This document shows, one piece after another, positions 10,271-20,142 of a stretch of DNA of 64,000 nucleotides (position 1 is the first letter of the stretch; each line of letters begins with the position of its first letter). Position numbers and translations under genes: made by a program. Source of the DNA: Methylovulum psychrotolerans (GTDB lineage: Bacteria > Pseudomonadota > Gammaproteobacteria > Methylococcales > Methylomonadaceae); the NCBI RefSeq assembly GCF_002923755.1, contig NZ_PGFZ01000003.1:251356-315355 (forward strand). Direction: 5' to 3'. The notes beneath the pieces are model-generated. The model had not been told where the DNA came from, did no database searches, and saw nothing but the letters and a program-made list of their open reading frames with translations.

Positions 10271-11053
10271 ATGCCCTTACCGAAAGGCTATATAGATAGC
10301 GATGCCCTCGATAAAATTGCCGAATTGCTCGGAGACATCAAGCAATCCAGCTATGCCGCTATGGATATCCAACCAAGCCATAAGGTTTTTGATTTAGGTT
10401 GCGGGCCAGGTACCGACACCATTCCGCTCGCTTCGCTTGTCGGTAGGGAAGGGCTGGTGGTCGGGGTTGATTATGATGCCGATATGCTAGTACACGCCCA
10501 GCAACGTGCCGAACAGGCGGGGGTTGCTACTTGGGTCAGGCATGAGCAAGCCGATGCAATGGCTTTGCCGTTTGCAGACAATTATTTTGATTCTGCACGC
10601 AGTGAGCGGGTTTTCCAGCATTTACCGGAACCTACACAGGCCTTGTCCGAACTGGTGAGGGTAACCAAGCCCCAAGGTTGGGTGGTTATTATCGATCCGG
10701 ACTGGGGGAGTTTCTCCATTGATAGCGAGGACACCGACATAGAACGGCGGATAGCCCGTTATGCGGCTTCGCCGGCGTTGAATAACGGTTATTCAGGCCG
10801 CACCTTGAACCGTTTGTTTAAGCAACAAGGCTTAACGGACATCCGTGTCCAAACCTTTCCCGTTACGGTCACTAGCAATGCCTTCCTGCGTTTGTCGATA
10901 CAGGCGGATAGGAACGAACAGGCCATGCTCGAAGCCGGCCTGCTTAGCCCGGAAGAGCTTCAGCAATGGCGGAGCAGCCAAGCCCAAGCAGATGCCGAAG
11001 GGGTGTATTTTGCCGCCGTTAATATCATACTGTGTGTAGGCAGAAAACCTTAG
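10271..11053 (+). CDS. Class I SAM-dependent methyltransferase
   Basis: A 260-aa protein with a Rossmann-type SAM-binding motif, VFDLGCGPGTDT at residues 39-50, the acidic end of strand 2 at VVGVDYD, and motif III region RVTKPQGWVVIIDPD near 145. These resemble UbiE/arsenite-methyltransferase-like enzymes of small molecules. The ATG at 10271 follows the purine-rich AAAAGGATAGATA, a good ribosome-binding site. The gene stands alone, convergent with the TonB-receptor gene 62 bp downstream, so its context gives no clue to the substrate. Fold assignment is strong; the specific reaction is unknown. Confidence 0.8.
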   Translation: MPLPKGYIDSDALDKIAELLGDIKQSSYAAMDIQPSHKVFDLGCGPGTDTIPLASLVGREGLVVGVDYDADMLVHAQQRAEQAGVATWVRHEQADAMALPFADNYFDSARSERVFQHLPEPTQALSELVRVTKPQGWVVIIDPDWGSFSIDSEDTDIERRIARYAASPALNNGYSGRTLNRLFKQQGLTDIRVQTFPVTVTSNAFLRLSIQADRNEQAMLEAGLLSPEELQQWRSSQAQADAEGVYFAAVNIILCVGRKP

Positions 11054-11115
11054 GAAGGGCTACGCAATAACAATGCGTTAATTTTTAAGACAAGCTTTAG
11101 GGATAGCCTAAACAT

Positions 11116-13257
11116 TTAAAAATCAATAGAAGCCTCAAAATAAAAGCTCCGGCCTGCTAAAGGCAAGTTTTGTGGGAACGATGAAACGGCGGGTTCGAGC
11201 GGGTGTACGCCAAACGCATTGCGCAAGGAGGCGGAAAAGTTAAGGTGTTTCAATAGCTTTTTACCGCGCAGGGTCAAGTCCACCGTTTCGTAATCGTTCA
11301 GCGGGCGGAAATCGCCTATGGCGCTAGTCCTGCCGCCTATCCAGTTAATTTGGGGTTGTAAATGCCACTGGGGGGAGAATCGCCAACCCAAAGCGGCGTA
11401 AACATGGTGCTCAGGTACGCCAGTGACGCGCAGGTTGGTCGCTTCGTTAATGGCATGTTGCCACGCATAATTGCCTTTAAGTTGCCATTGTTGGCTTAAT
11501 TGCCAATCCCATTCAAATTCCGACCCATAGCCGTTTTGGTTGCCGATGTTTTGGTATTGCGGGGTGGAGGCATCGCTTTTTGCCACCGCTAAGATCAGAT
11601 TGTTGATTTCGTAATAATATAAGTTTACCGTTGTCCGTAAAGCCGACCAAGGCCGGTAGTCAAAAGACAATTCTGTGGTGTTGATGGTTTCCGGCTTTAA
11701 GTTTCTGTTACCCAAGACAAAAGGATTGTTTTGGGTGCCCAATTCAGAAAAATTAGGGGCGCGGAAGGCCCGTCCATAAAGCAGTTTGCTGGTCATCTGC
11801 TCGGTCATATCCCAAACCAAAGCGACCCGAGGGTTTACCGTGCCGCCAAAATCGGAATAATTGTCGTAACGCACCCCTGAAGTCAGTTGCCAGTCGCGGG
11901 CTATTTGCCATTCATCTTGGGCGACCAAAGACCCGACGGAGCGGCTGGTATCTGCCAAGTAGACATAGGACGTACCCGTGAGGTTGGTCAATTGCCCGTC
12001 TATGGCCGTTTGTGCCGTGTTAGTGATGACGCCGGGGCCAAAGTTTTTGCTTTCCGTCGCAGAAAATTGCTCGTAACGGTAAGCCGTATTGGCGCGTAAG
12101 ATATGGCTGTCCAAGCCACGGTAAATAGAGGTAAACTCCAGTGACGGGATATTCTCCACCCGGCCAACGTTGGCATTGACACCATTAGGAAAATTGATTA
12201 ATGCCACCGGATCCGTGGTATTAATATTGCCGTCAGCACCAATTGGCAGGCGGGCGTTATTAGGGAACAGTTGCAGTTGCGCGAGAAAATCAGAGTGCAG
12301 ATAACTGGTATGGGCGATAAACTCCCAGTCAGTAAATTCATCTTCTGTCGAATAACGCACATCACCCAGATATTGTTCGCCATTGGCTAGCCCATTAGGG
12401 TCTAATGCCGAGGCATTGCCGCCCCTTACGCCGTCATTAATCGAATTGAACGTCCAAAAACCGATATCCCAGTGCTTGCGTTCCAGGTTCAGATGCGCGT
12501 TTAAGCTTTCGTTGCGCGTATTTAAGGCACCGGGCGCGAGGGAGGCATGGGTGCCAAAGGCATTGTCTAAGGTGGTCTGCACATCCTGATGGATAATCCG
12601 GCCATTATCGCCTTGGCTATGTTGGTATTGCAGGCTGGTGGCGACTTTCCAACCGCCCCATTCGCCGCCATGTTGCGCCCAAGCGTTTTGGCTATCCCAA
12701 TTGCCGGCCCGTACCCCGACTTTGGTGCCGTTAATGTCATCGGCTTTTTTGGTGATGATATTGATGACCCCGGCAAACGCATCCGCCCCATAAAGGGCCG
12801 AACCGGGGCCGCGGATCACTTCCACGCGCTGGATGGCGGCCAGCGGCAATTCTGTGGTGGTCATCAGGGAGCCGCCAAACGGGGTAGTGATGCGGGTGCC
12901 GTTCAAAAGGATCAGCACTTCTGAGTTATTGCTGTTACTGATGCCGCGTATGCTATAGCTATAATCGTAATCGCCCGGTTTCAAGGTGGCATGGACACCC
13001 GGCACGGTTTCCATCACTTCATGCAGTTCGGTAGCGCCCATAGCCTTAATCTGGTCGGCAGTGATGACACTGGTGATCGCTGCCGATTGGAAAATAGGCT
13101 TAGGGGTTCCGGTGGCGATGGAGACAGGTATATTGGCCAATTCCGCAGGCGACAAGGCAAAATAATCGTCAACTTCAGCTTTTGCGCAAACCTTGTTGGG
13201 GCTGGTGCAAAAAGCAAACAGTAGAAAACTCGCGGAAGTGATGGCCTTGATGTTCAT
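11116..13257 (-). CDS. TonB-dependent outer-membrane receptor
   Basis: A 713-aa protein with an N-terminal signal peptide (about residues 1-25), a plug domain (about 55-165: SVITADQIKAMGATELHEVM, then RVEVIRGPGSALYGADAFAG and VINIITKK), and a beta-barrel ending in the aromatic residue F (SFYFEASIDF) as expected for outer-membrane insertion. The overall look is that of BtuB/siderophore or vibriobactin-type receptors, and a substrate cannot be assigned. It is the last gene of a minus-strand operon after a yfiR-like gene and a GGDEF/EAL gene, 6 nt after the latter. This arrangement suggests that ligand sensing or uptake is tied to cyclic-di-GMP signalling. Confidence 0.88.
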   Translation of the reverse strand: MNIKAITSASFLLFAFCTSPNKVCAKAEVDDYFALSPAELANIPVSIATGTPKPIFQSAAITSVITADQIKAMGATELHEVMETVPGVHATLKPGDYDYSYSIRGISNSNNSEVLILLNGTRITTPFGGSLMTTTELPLAAIQRVEVIRGPGSALYGADAFAGVINIITKKADDINGTKVGVRAGNWDSQNAWAQHGGEWGGWKVATSLQYQHSQGDNGRIIHQDVQTTLDNAFGTHASLAPGALNTRNESLNAHLNLERKHWDIGFWTFNSINDGVRGGNASALDPNGLANGEQYLGDVRYSTEDEFTDWEFIAHTSYLHSDFLAQLQLFPNNARLPIGADGNINTTDPVALINFPNGVNANVGRVENIPSLEFTSIYRGLDSHILRANTAYRYEQFSATESKNFGPGVITNTAQTAIDGQLTNLTGTSYVYLADTSRSVGSLVAQDEWQIARDWQLTSGVRYDNYSDFGGTVNPRVALVWDMTEQMTSKLLYGRAFRAPNFSELGTQNNPFVLGNRNLKPETINTTELSFDYRPWSALRTTVNLYYYEINNLILAVAKSDASTPQYQNIGNQNGYGSEFEWDWQLSQQWQLKGNYAWQHAINEATNLRVTGVPEHHVYAALGWRFSPQWHLQPQINWIGGRTSAIGDFRPLNDYETVDLTLRGKKLLKHLNFSASLRNAFGVHPLEPAVSSFPQNLPLAGRSFYFEASIDF

Positions 13258-13263
13258 TAACGG

Positions 13264-15660
13264 TCACATGGAAAAGGGGATTATCAGTTTTAACTCATTC
13301 AAAGGCACTGGTTTGCCAATACCGTAGCCTTGAGCATAATCTACACCTAACTCTTTAAGCAAGTTAAATATTTTTTCGTTCTCAACAAATTCTGCAACCG
13401 TTTTTTTACCCATCATTTGTCCGACTTCGTTAATGGCTTTGACCATGGCGAGGTCTATCTTATCGTCCAAAATGTCTTTGACAAATAAGCCGTCGATCTT
13501 TAAAAAATCCACCGGCAGATTTTTTAGGTAGGCGAAAGACGATAGGCCGCTGCCAAAATCATCCAAAGAGAACGAGCAACCTTTATCACGCAATTGCTGG
13601 ATAAATTTGGTCGCACTGGTCAGATTGGCGATGGCGGCGGTTTCGGTGATTTCAAAACAGATTTTATGGGTGGGGATTTCCCAGACCGCAAACTGCTCAA
13701 GGATAAATTTAAACAAGGTTTCATCCGAGAGGGATAGCCCTGATAAGTTGACTGAGCATAAGGCCAGTCGGTTAAGAAAGCCGGGGGTGGTGGCAATCCA
13801 TTCGAAGAGGTTTTTAATAACCCAGCGGTCCATCAGCGGGGCGAGGTTATAGCGCTCGGCGGCAGGTAAAAAGGCCCCCGGCGGGATAATCAGGCCTTGG
13901 GTATCGCGGTATCTGATCAGGGTTTCAAAATGCAGTTTTTCATCACGGTGGGCGATACTGGCAATCGGTTGCCCATACAGGCAAAACAAGTTTTGTTCCA
14001 AGCCTTGTTCGATACGTTGCACCCACTGCATTTCGCCGTGGCGCAGGGCCAACTCCTTATCGTCAGGGCGGTAGACATGCACGCGGTTACGGCCCTTGTC
14101 TTTGGCCGCGTAACAGGCGGCATCGGCTTCTTTCAGCAGGTTGACGGCATTGCCGCTGGTGTCGGTGATGGAGGCGATGCCGATGCTGACCCCGACCGAA
14201 AAGCGTCGGTCATCCCAGGCAAAATGAAAGTCGCGGACAAAATCGCGGATTTTCTCGCTGGCGGCAATGGCTTGATCGACGCTACAGTTATACATCAGGA
14301 CACCAAATTCGTCGCCGCCTAAGCGGGCGATGAAGTCGTTCCGGCGCAGTTGTTTTTTCAGTAAGTCGCTCAGTTGCCGGAGCAATTCGTCACCCGCCAT
14401 GTGGCCGCAGGTGTCGTTAACAATTTTGAACTGATCAAGGTCAAGATAACACAAGGCATGTTCGGAGTTGTCGGTATGGGCCAAGGCGATGGCTTCTTTG
14501 ATGGCTTTGTCGAATTCACTGCGGTTAGCCAGTCCGGTTAGGGCATCATGGCTGGCTTGGTAGGCGATTTGCTGGCTGAGGTTATAGGCTTCGGTGACAT
14601 CTTCGCACACTAACAGCAGGCTGTTCTGCTGCTTATCGTAGGCGACTAACCGGGCCGTGGCCCTGACCCAAATAATCCGCCCGTTTTGGCAAACTTGCCT
14701 GAGCTCTTGTTTATGGACGATGGATGGGGACGTAAGGCACTGCTGCATCAGTTCGTGCATCAGCGCCAAATCGGCAGGATGGACAAAATCCAGAATCGAG
14801 CAGTCTTCTAAGGCACTGACCGCCGCGCCCAAATAGTGGGCGCCCGTCAGGTTGGCCGACATGATCTGCCCCTGCTCACTGAGGTTAAAAATCATCGTGG
14901 GGTTATCGTCGTACAGGGCCAAGTAACGGTCTTTGGCGCGGGTCAACGCCTGATTTTGGGTTTCCACCTTATCGATCAGTTCGTTAAAGGCATCGACCAG
15001 CAAACCCAGTTCATCTTGGTAGTGCTTGTTGGCGCGTAAAGAATAATCTTTGGTCTCGCTGATGGTTTTGACGGTGGTCACCAACTGTTTTACAGGTAAG
15101 GCAATCAGTTTAATGAACGGGGCGGTCAAAAAGAACGCCAAGACCGAACCGCACACCAAAACGAGAAACACCACGACGGTGAACTCTATTTTATGCCAGT
15201 AGGCTTCGGCATAATTGGCATGGACGAGGATACTCCCTTGCGGGCCGTCTTTATCGGTAATGGGTTCCGTCACCCACAGCAGGCTATGCTCATAATGGCT
15301 AGATAGCCCGGCACTGGTAGGCGGGCAATGCCAAGCAGTAGGTTCTGATACTTTGATAAAATCGGCAAACAATAGCCCTTGTTTGTTATAGACGCAGGCG
15401 GCCTGCACGGCGGGTTGGAAATTCAGGGCCGCCAAGTTTTCTTCCGCTAAGCCAGGGTCGCCGAACATCAGCGCGGCGGTGCTGCGGTTGCCGATGACGG
15501 TCGCTAAGGTGGTCAGGTCGTTCTGGGCGACTTTTTTAAATTCTACCGTCTCCAGCATCAATAAAAAGAACCCCGCCAAGAACAAGGAGATGATGCTAGG
15601 GAATAAGACCGTCAGCAGCAGTTTGCCGTGGATGGACAAGTTGCGGATTTGATTAATCAT
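13264..15660 (-). CDS. Membrane-bound GGDEF/EAL cyclic-di-GMP protein, YfiN-like sensor
   Basis: A 798-aa protein. A first membrane helix (about 10-32), a periplasmic CHASE8-like sensor part, a second helix (about 155-180), a HAMP segment, a PAS domain (about 245-365), a GGDEF domain with intact RLGGDEFG near 447, and an EAL domain. In the EAL domain the signature is ETL (LHFETLIRYRD near 577), with EITETA, SLDDFGSG and DFLKIDG retained, so phosphodiesterase activity is plausible. The start is set at the ATG at 15660, which has a GGTG six bases upstream and overlaps the stop of the yfiR-like gene; a longer reading frame to 15705 would overlap that gene by 53 nt. By analogy with YfiR-YfiN, the upstream periplasmic protein probably controls the sensor part. 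Confidence 0.87.
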   Translation of the reverse strand: MINQIRNLSIHGKLLLTVLFPSIISLFLAGFFLLMLETVEFKKVAQNDLTTLATVIGNRSTAALMFGDPGLAEENLAALNFQPAVQAACVYNKQGLLFADFIKVSEPTAWHCPPTSAGLSSHYEHSLLWVTEPITDKDGPQGSILVHANYAEAYWHKIEFTVVVFLVLVCGSVLAFFLTAPFIKLIALPVKQLVTTVKTISETKDYSLRANKHYQDELGLLVDAFNELIDKVETQNQALTRAKDRYLALYDDNPTMIFNLSEQGQIMSANLTGAHYLGAAVSALEDCSILDFVHPADLALMHELMQQCLTSPSIVHKQELRQVCQNGRIIWVRATARLVAYDKQQNSLLLVCEDVTEAYNLSQQIAYQASHDALTGLANRSEFDKAIKEAIALAHTDNSEHALCYLDLDQFKIVNDTCGHMAGDELLRQLSDLLKKQLRRNDFIARLGGDEFGVLMYNCSVDQAIAASEKIRDFVRDFHFAWDDRRFSVGVSIGIASITDTSGNAVNLLKEADAACYAAKDKGRNRVHVYRPDDKELALRHGEMQWVQRIEQGLEQNLFCLYGQPIASIAHRDEKLHFETLIRYRDTQGLIIPPGAFLPAAERYNLAPLMDRWVIKNLFEWIATTPGFLNRLALCSVNLSGLSLSDETLFKFILEQFAVWEIPTHKICFEITETAAIANLTSATKFIQQLRDKGCSFSLDDFGSGLSSFAYLKNLPVDFLKIDGLFVKDILDDKIDLAMVKAINEVGQMMGKKTVAEFVENEKIFNLLKELGVDYAQGYGIGKPVPLNELKLIIPFSM

Positions 15661-16237
15661 GGCCATCACCGTCAATAACGTCGGCAACTTCAAAGAGTTT
15701 GGCACTGACTTTCAAGTCGCTACGCCTTAGTGCCTGCCGATTGATTTGTAATTTAATCCGGCCATCTTCATTGACAAAGCCAATCATGCCGCCTTGCAGC
15801 GCAAAATTTTCGCTCTCACCGACAATTAAAACATTTTTTGCGTCTTGCACGGGGATATGCTCAATGGCCGAACTGATAAAGAGAATATGGCATATTGTGG
15901 ATTTGCTGATGCTGACCAGTGCTTCGGCGCTGTCTAAACGGATCACTTTAATCGCTTTGTCGAACGCTTGGTGCTGTTGGATAGGGTCTATTAGGCCGCC
16001 AAACGGGTCTTTGCCGAAGATGCACAGATTAAACTTGGCGGAGGTGTCCGGTGGCCAAGTGATAAATTTAGTGAAATTATAAAGATAACCTGCCTTAACT
16101 TTATATTCGACATCATCGGCACACACAGGTGGCGACAATAATAGCCCACCAAAAACCAGACACAGCACTGGAGATCTTACGGTTTTTATTATCGTACCTA
16201 GCAAACGCTGGTGGCAGTAAGAGAAAAGGGGGTGCAA
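15653..16237 (-). CDS. YfiR-family periplasmic regulator
   Basis: A 194-aa protein with a hydrophobic signal peptide ending PPVCA before DDVEYKVKAGYLYNFTKFITWP, the typical opening of YfiR/DUF4154 proteins. Later family features include NLCIFGKDPFGG, CHILFISSAI and VLIVGESENFA, then GMIGFVNEDGRIKLQINRQA. In Pseudomonas, YfiR binds and represses the diguanylate cyclase YfiN in the periplasm. Here the next gene (overlap 8 nt) encodes a protein with the matching CHASE8-like sensor. The operon continues into a TonB-dependent receptor. The family is clear; repression of the neighbour is inferred. Confidence 0.87.
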   Translation of the reverse strand: MHPLFSYCHQRLLGTIIKTVRSPVLCLVFGGLLLSPPVCADDVEYKVKAGYLYNFTKFITWPPDTSAKFNLCIFGKDPFGGLIDPIQQHQAFDKAIKVIRLDSAEALVSISKSTICHILFISSAIEHIPVQDAKNVLIVGESENFALQGGMIGFVNEDGRIKLQINRQALRRSDLKVSAKLFEVADVIDGDGHD

Positions 16238-16290
16238 AAGGCCGGCCTACAAATAGAATTAATTGGGGTGCTCTAAGTATAGTTGCATTA

Positions 16291-17592
16291 TTAGCCACAA
16301 AAGAATCTTTTCAGAGCCAAAATCATATAATTGTGATCCAGTACCCCTGCGCTTTCGCGGAGGCTGTGCATGGCCCACATAGGATTACCGACATCGACAC
16401 AACGGATGCCCAGTTTTGCCGAAGCAATAGGGCCTATGGTGCTGCCGCAAGGCAGGTCACAGCGGTGGGAATAGTATTGGTAAGGTACCCCCGCTTCTTG
16501 GCAATAATGGGCGAACAGGGCTTCCGAGCCGCTTTCGCTGCTGTAGCGGCGGCTGGCGTTAACCTTAATGACCGGGCCGTTATTGACAATGGCTTTGTGT
16601 TCGGGTTCGTAAGCCAACGGGAAATTAGGGTGGTAGGCGTGCGCCATATCGGCGCTGACCATCAGGCTACGCGCCAAGGCTTGGTGGTAGGCTTCGGGGG
16701 AGGTGCCGGTGGCGAGGGCGATGCGGTTGAGGACATCGGGCAAAAAACTGCCCGCCGCGCCTTTATGGCTTTCGCTGCCGATTTCTTCATGGTCAAAAAA
16801 AGCGCAGACGACGGTATTGCCGCTGTCTAAGACGCTCGCGTCCAAGAAAGCAGTCAGGCCGGCATGGCAAGAGGCCAGGTTGTCTAATTGGCTGTCGGCA
16901 TAAAATTCTTGGTTAGCCCCCCAAAACGCGCCGGGCTGGGTATCATAGACCGCCAAATCCCACGCTAGGATTTGTTCGGCGCTACTGTCCAATTGTTCTT
17001 GGAGCAGGCAGGTAAAATAATCCGGCGGCAGTTGCGCCTCCGTCCATTTGCTTAACAGTAAGGGCAGCTCGTTTTGTTTTTGCAGCTTGAGCCCGTCGTC
17101 ATTGACCCCCCGGTTTAAGTGGATAGCCAAATTGGGTAATCTGAGCAGGGCCTGTTCAAAGCGCAACAAACCACTGGCGATTTGCCCGTCGGCGGTTTTG
17201 TAGCTGACCCGTCCGGCCAAGCTCAAATCGCGGTCGGTAAAGGTCGCCAGAATCGGCCCGCCATAAATTTCCACGCCCAAGCGCACAAAGCCTTCTAAGC
17301 AACTACCGGCATTAGGGCGGATCCGCAGGCCCGGCGAGTCGGTGTGGGCGCCCAGGATTCTAAAGCCGGTGTCATCAAGCGGCTGCTCGCCTAAGGCAAA
17401 GAAAATGATCGAAGAATCGTCACGGACGACATAATAATGTCCGCCCGCCCGCAATTGCCAAGGAGCCGTTTCATCTAAGGCAACAAAGCCGAGGTTTTCT
17501 AAGCGTTCGGTCAGGTTAGCCACCACATGCCAAGGGCTGGGGCTGGCATCAATAAAGGCCAAAAGTTCTTGGGTGTGGTGATGGGCGTTCAT
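16291..17592 (-). CDS. M18 family metallo-aminopeptidase
   Basis: A 433-aa protein of the M18 aminopeptidase (aspartyl aminopeptidase/ApeB) family, a cytosolic dodecameric dizinc enzyme that trims N-terminal residues from peptides. Visible zinc motifs are [11 protein letters not shown] near residue 80, the catalytic [14 protein letters not shown] near 270, [11 protein letters not shown] near 320 and [16 protein letters not shown] near 390, all intact. The length is normal. The ATG overlaps the stop of msrB (ATGA at 17589-17592), so the two are co-translated. The name apeB would fit, but members are not separable by eye. Confidence 0.9.
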   Translation of the reverse strand: MNAHHHTQELLAFIDASPSPWHVVANLTERLENLGFVALDETAPWQLRAGGHYYVVRDDSSIIFFALGEQPLDDTGFRILGAHTDSPGLRIRPNAGSCLEGFVRLGVEIYGGPILATFTDRDLSLAGRVSYKTADGQIASGLLRFEQALLRLPNLAIHLNRGVNDDGLKLQKQNELPLLLSKWTEAQLPPDYFTCLLQEQLDSSAEQILAWDLAVYDTQPGAFWGANQEFYADSQLDNLASCHAGLTAFLDASVLDSGNTVVCAFFDHEEIGSESHKGAAGSFLPDVLNRIALATGTSPEAYHQALARSLMVSADMAHAYHPNFPLAYEPEHKAIVNNGPVIKVNASRRYSSESGSEALFAHYCQEAGVPYQYYSHRCDLPCGSTIGPIASAKLGIRCVDVGNPMWAMHSLRESAGVLDHNYMILALKRFFCG

Positions 17593-17978
17593 AAGGCCTC
17601 TTGCAAATTAAGTGCCGCAGAGTTAATGCAGTAACGCAACCCGGTCGGGGCCGGGCCGTCGGTAAAGACGTGGCCCAAATGGGCGGCGCAACGCCCGCAG
17701 GTGACTTCGACACGGCGCATACCATAAGTGGTGTCGCTGTGTTCGGCAACGCTGTCGGGGCTGAGCACCTCCCAAAAACTGGGCCAGCCGGAACCGGAAT
17801 CATATTTAGTAGACGAGGCAAACAAGGCGTTGCCGCAGCAGACACAATGATAAGTGCCGACTTTTTTGCAGTCGACATATTTGCCGGTAAACGGCGGCTC
17901 CGTGCCTTTTAAACGGCAAATGCTGTATTGTTCGGGAGTGAGGGTGGTTTCATCTGGGGGTTGGCGATCAGTCATCAA
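17589..17978 (-). CDS. msrB: Peptide-methionine (R)-S-oxide reductase
   Basis: A 129-aa MsrB, which reduces methionine-R-sulfoxide in proteins. The structural zinc site C45/C48 (HCVCCG) and C94/C97 (CGRC) and the catalytic Cys117 (RYCINSAAL) are present, as are the family strings SGSGWPSFW and HLGHVF. Length and motif spacing are normal. It has no signal peptide, so it is cytosolic. It is the first gene of a two-gene unit with the M18 aminopeptidase. Confidence 0.95.
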   Translation of the reverse strand: MMTDRQPPDETTLTPEQYSICRLKGTEPPFTGKYVDCKKVGTYHCVCCGNALFASSTKYDSGSGWPSFWEVLSPDSVAEHSDTTYGMRRVEVTCGRCAAHLGHVFTDGPAPTGLRYCINSAALNLQEAL

Positions 17979-18220
17979 CGGCTTCCTGAGAGTGTGGCAA
18001 CGCTTGGCGGTCGGTCGGTTAGTGGCTTATCCGCGCCGTGCCTGAATTAATGAAAGGTGTTCAGTTAAGGTGTAATGCCGCTTCGGCGGCGTTATTGCAC
18101 TTGACTTTTGAGTTAGCGTTATACTACCAGATAATGGCTTTTTGTACAGATAAGCTATTGTATAACAACATTATTCGTAGTGTTTATAGTGAATGGCAGC
18201 AGGTGTCCGAACGGCCAAGC

Positions 18221-20137
18221 TTAAACAAGGCTTGCCAAGGTTTCTAGGCCATGCCAAGCCAGCAGGCCAGTCATTGTGTCATAACTGGCCACTAAAAACC
18301 AAGTGTCGGCACTGAGAAAAATGCCCCGCGCTTGTAACAGGTGACGCGTTTCTGGCCGGTTGAGCTGTGTTACCAACAGCTTAAGGCGATGTGTTTCCTC
18401 TGGGCTATCGGCATTGGCAGTGAGCAGCAGGATTTTATTGGCCGTTGTCTGCGCCAAACCTTGGGCGGTTAACCACTGGGCTAAACGGTCGATGTCCGCC
18501 TCTGTGCTAACTGATAACAACGGATTGGGCAGTACACCTAAGCATTCTGCCAAAAGCTGTGCCAAGACTAGCGGTGCGGCCAGCATCGCGCTCAGATAGC
18601 GGCCTATTCCATGCGCCAAGCCAGCCCGGCCAAGTAGGGTGGAACTGGCGGCAGCGGGTCGGATCAGCGTTGCCAAGAGGCCATTGGCATAGTTAGCGCT
18701 ATGAATAATATGCAGCGGCACTAATGCCGTACACGGGAGATTAGGCTGTGTCGCCAAGGCTTGCTGGTAATGGTGGCGGTCGGCAGCTTGCCAGAGCCTT
18801 GCGCGTACGCTTAAAGGCAGGGCATCCAACAGCGCCAGCAGTTCCAGCAGGTCGGTTTTTGGCCAATCTAGCACCTGTCTGGCCGTCAGGCCTAGATGTT
18901 GGCAGAGCCGGAATAAGCGCCAAACACTATCGCCTGGCGCGGGGCTACGGGCCAGGCGGCGTTGCCTCAGTACCAGCACATCGGCCAGATGCTGCCAATC
19001 AGGGCGGCATTGGCGTTCTGAACCGGAACGGATAATCAGGGCTTCGGCCTGTTGGCTAAGATATTCCGGCAAGCCGCCTTGGTATAGGTGCAGGCGTACC
19101 CAAAATTCCGATAAATTTTTTTGGAAATAGCTCTGTAGGGCATGGGCGTTGGCTTCAATTTTCCATAAGTCATGGCACACTTGGTTGAGCCATAGCCTGT
19201 CCAGCGTCAGGCGAATGGCCAAGGTGTCCGCCAAGACGGTGGCGGATGCAGGGTTAAGTCCAGGCAAAAGCGGCAACTCTTGGCTTAAATGGCGCAAATA
19301 GGCCGCCCATTGGCCGGGCGGTATATCGAGGCTGTGCAGTTGCCAGACGATGGCCGCTATCGCCGTGTCCGGCAGTTGGGCAATAATGTCTTGCCAGTCC
19401 GGCAATTGCTGTAAAAACAGTCCGGCATCTTGGCGGGCGAGGAGCCGCCACGTTCCGTACCCATCCGCCACTTGGCCGTGTGCGCCCCAAGCACTGGGCG
19501 CGGCCGCCAGCGCGGTGCAGATTTGCCGCAAATGGCCATCCACCAAGGTCTTCAGATCCGTGCCGCTGAGCGCTTGAACAACATCGCGTAAACTTGCGGC
19601 GCTACCTAAGGTGGCCAGTAAACGGGTCAGTTCGGTATCGGCCAGTTGCCTTAATTCGGTATGTATAAAGCCGCCTGCCCCCTCGTCACGCGTGTCGGGG
19701 TCTGTAGCCCCGTCAGGTATCTCCAGCATCTCTACCAAGGCCGCCCATAGGGCTTGCAGCATTGGGGCTTCGGGTTCCGCCGCCAATAATTGGCGGCGTA
19801 CGGCTACCGGCACATCCGCTTGAATATGCTGGAACGCCGCGCGTTCTTCAATATGCCAAGCCAATTGGCAAGGGTTAAGGGCAGATAAGTCAAAGAGTAG
19901 GGCAATCCGGCAGACGGCTTGGCGGGTGGGGGCAGATGCCGATAGGGGGGCGGTTTGGCAACCCAAATCAGTGCCGAAGGCGGCCGCGAGGTCGTCATCG
20001 GTAATGCGGCCTTGCCAGTACAGTTCGCGGTAACGGGCTTCCGGTAAGGTGTCGCCAGAAGGGGGCGCGGCTGTTGCCGCTAACGCGTGGAGTAGTGCCT
20101 GGACGTGGGCGGCATCGTTTGGGCTAGGCGTACGCAT
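18221..20137 (-). CDS. DabA (DUF2309)-like protein lacking the catalytic zinc site
   Basis: A 638-aa protein. The start is the ATG at 20137, 5 nt after the stop of the NuoM-like gene; the longer frame upstream only shadows that gene. I match it to DabA/UPF0753 from memory of the family: YRELYWQGRITDDDL near residue 40, a VVQALSGTDLKTLV segment, a YGTWRLLARQD segment, DTLAIRLTLDRLW, WRLFRLCQHLGLTARQVL, RLWQAADRHHYQQ, and at the end LLVTQLNRPETRHLLQARGI with DTWFLVASYDT. In active DabA the stretch between the HHYQQ-like and DTWF-like parts carries CxDxR and a later His/Cys zinc pair (DCGACGG region). None of these is present here, and the catalytic region is shortened. It therefore looks like a degenerate or structural homologue of the bicarbonate-accumulating subunit, paired with a proton-channel protein. 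No frameshift is visible. Confidence 0.7.
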   Translation of the reverse strand: MRTPSPNDAAHVQALLHALAATAAPPSGDTLPEARYRELYWQGRITDDDLAAAFGTDLGCQTAPLSASAPTRQAVCRIALLFDLSALNPCQLAWHIEERAAFQHIQADVPVAVRRQLLAAEPEAPMLQALWAALVEMLEIPDGATDPDTRDEGAGGFIHTELRQLADTELTRLLATLGSAASLRDVVQALSGTDLKTLVDGHLRQICTALAAAPSAWGAHGQVADGYGTWRLLARQDAGLFLQQLPDWQDIIAQLPDTAIAAIVWQLHSLDIPPGQWAAYLRHLSQELPLLPGLNPASATVLADTLAIRLTLDRLWLNQVCHDLWKIEANAHALQSYFQKNLSEFWVRLHLYQGGLPEYLSQQAEALIIRSGSERQCRPDWQHLADVLVLRQRRLARSPAPGDSVWRLFRLCQHLGLTARQVLDWPKTDLLELLALLDALPLSVRARLWQAADRHHYQQALATQPNLPCTALVPLHIIHSANYANGLLATLIRPAAASSTLLGRAGLAHGIGRYLSAMLAAPLVLAQLLAECLGVLPNPLLSVSTEADIDRLAQWLTAQGLAQTTANKILLLTANADSPEETHRLKLLVTQLNRPETRHLLQARGIFLSADTWFLVASYDTMTGLLAWHGLETLASLV

Positions 20138-20142
20138 CGGTT

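Noticed and set aside
10075-10299. 74-aa open frame before the methyltransferase gene
   Set aside because: It reads through a dispersed palindromic repeat and overlaps the methyltransferase start.
16129-16830. 233-aa plus-strand open frame opposite the M18 aminopeptidase
   Set aside because: It is antisense to a well-supported metallopeptidase gene and has no domain of its own.
18038-18247. 69-aa plus-strand open frame between msrB and the DabA-like gene
   Set aside because: Low-complexity start, no good ribosome site, and its end runs into the opposite-strand gene; no recognisable features.
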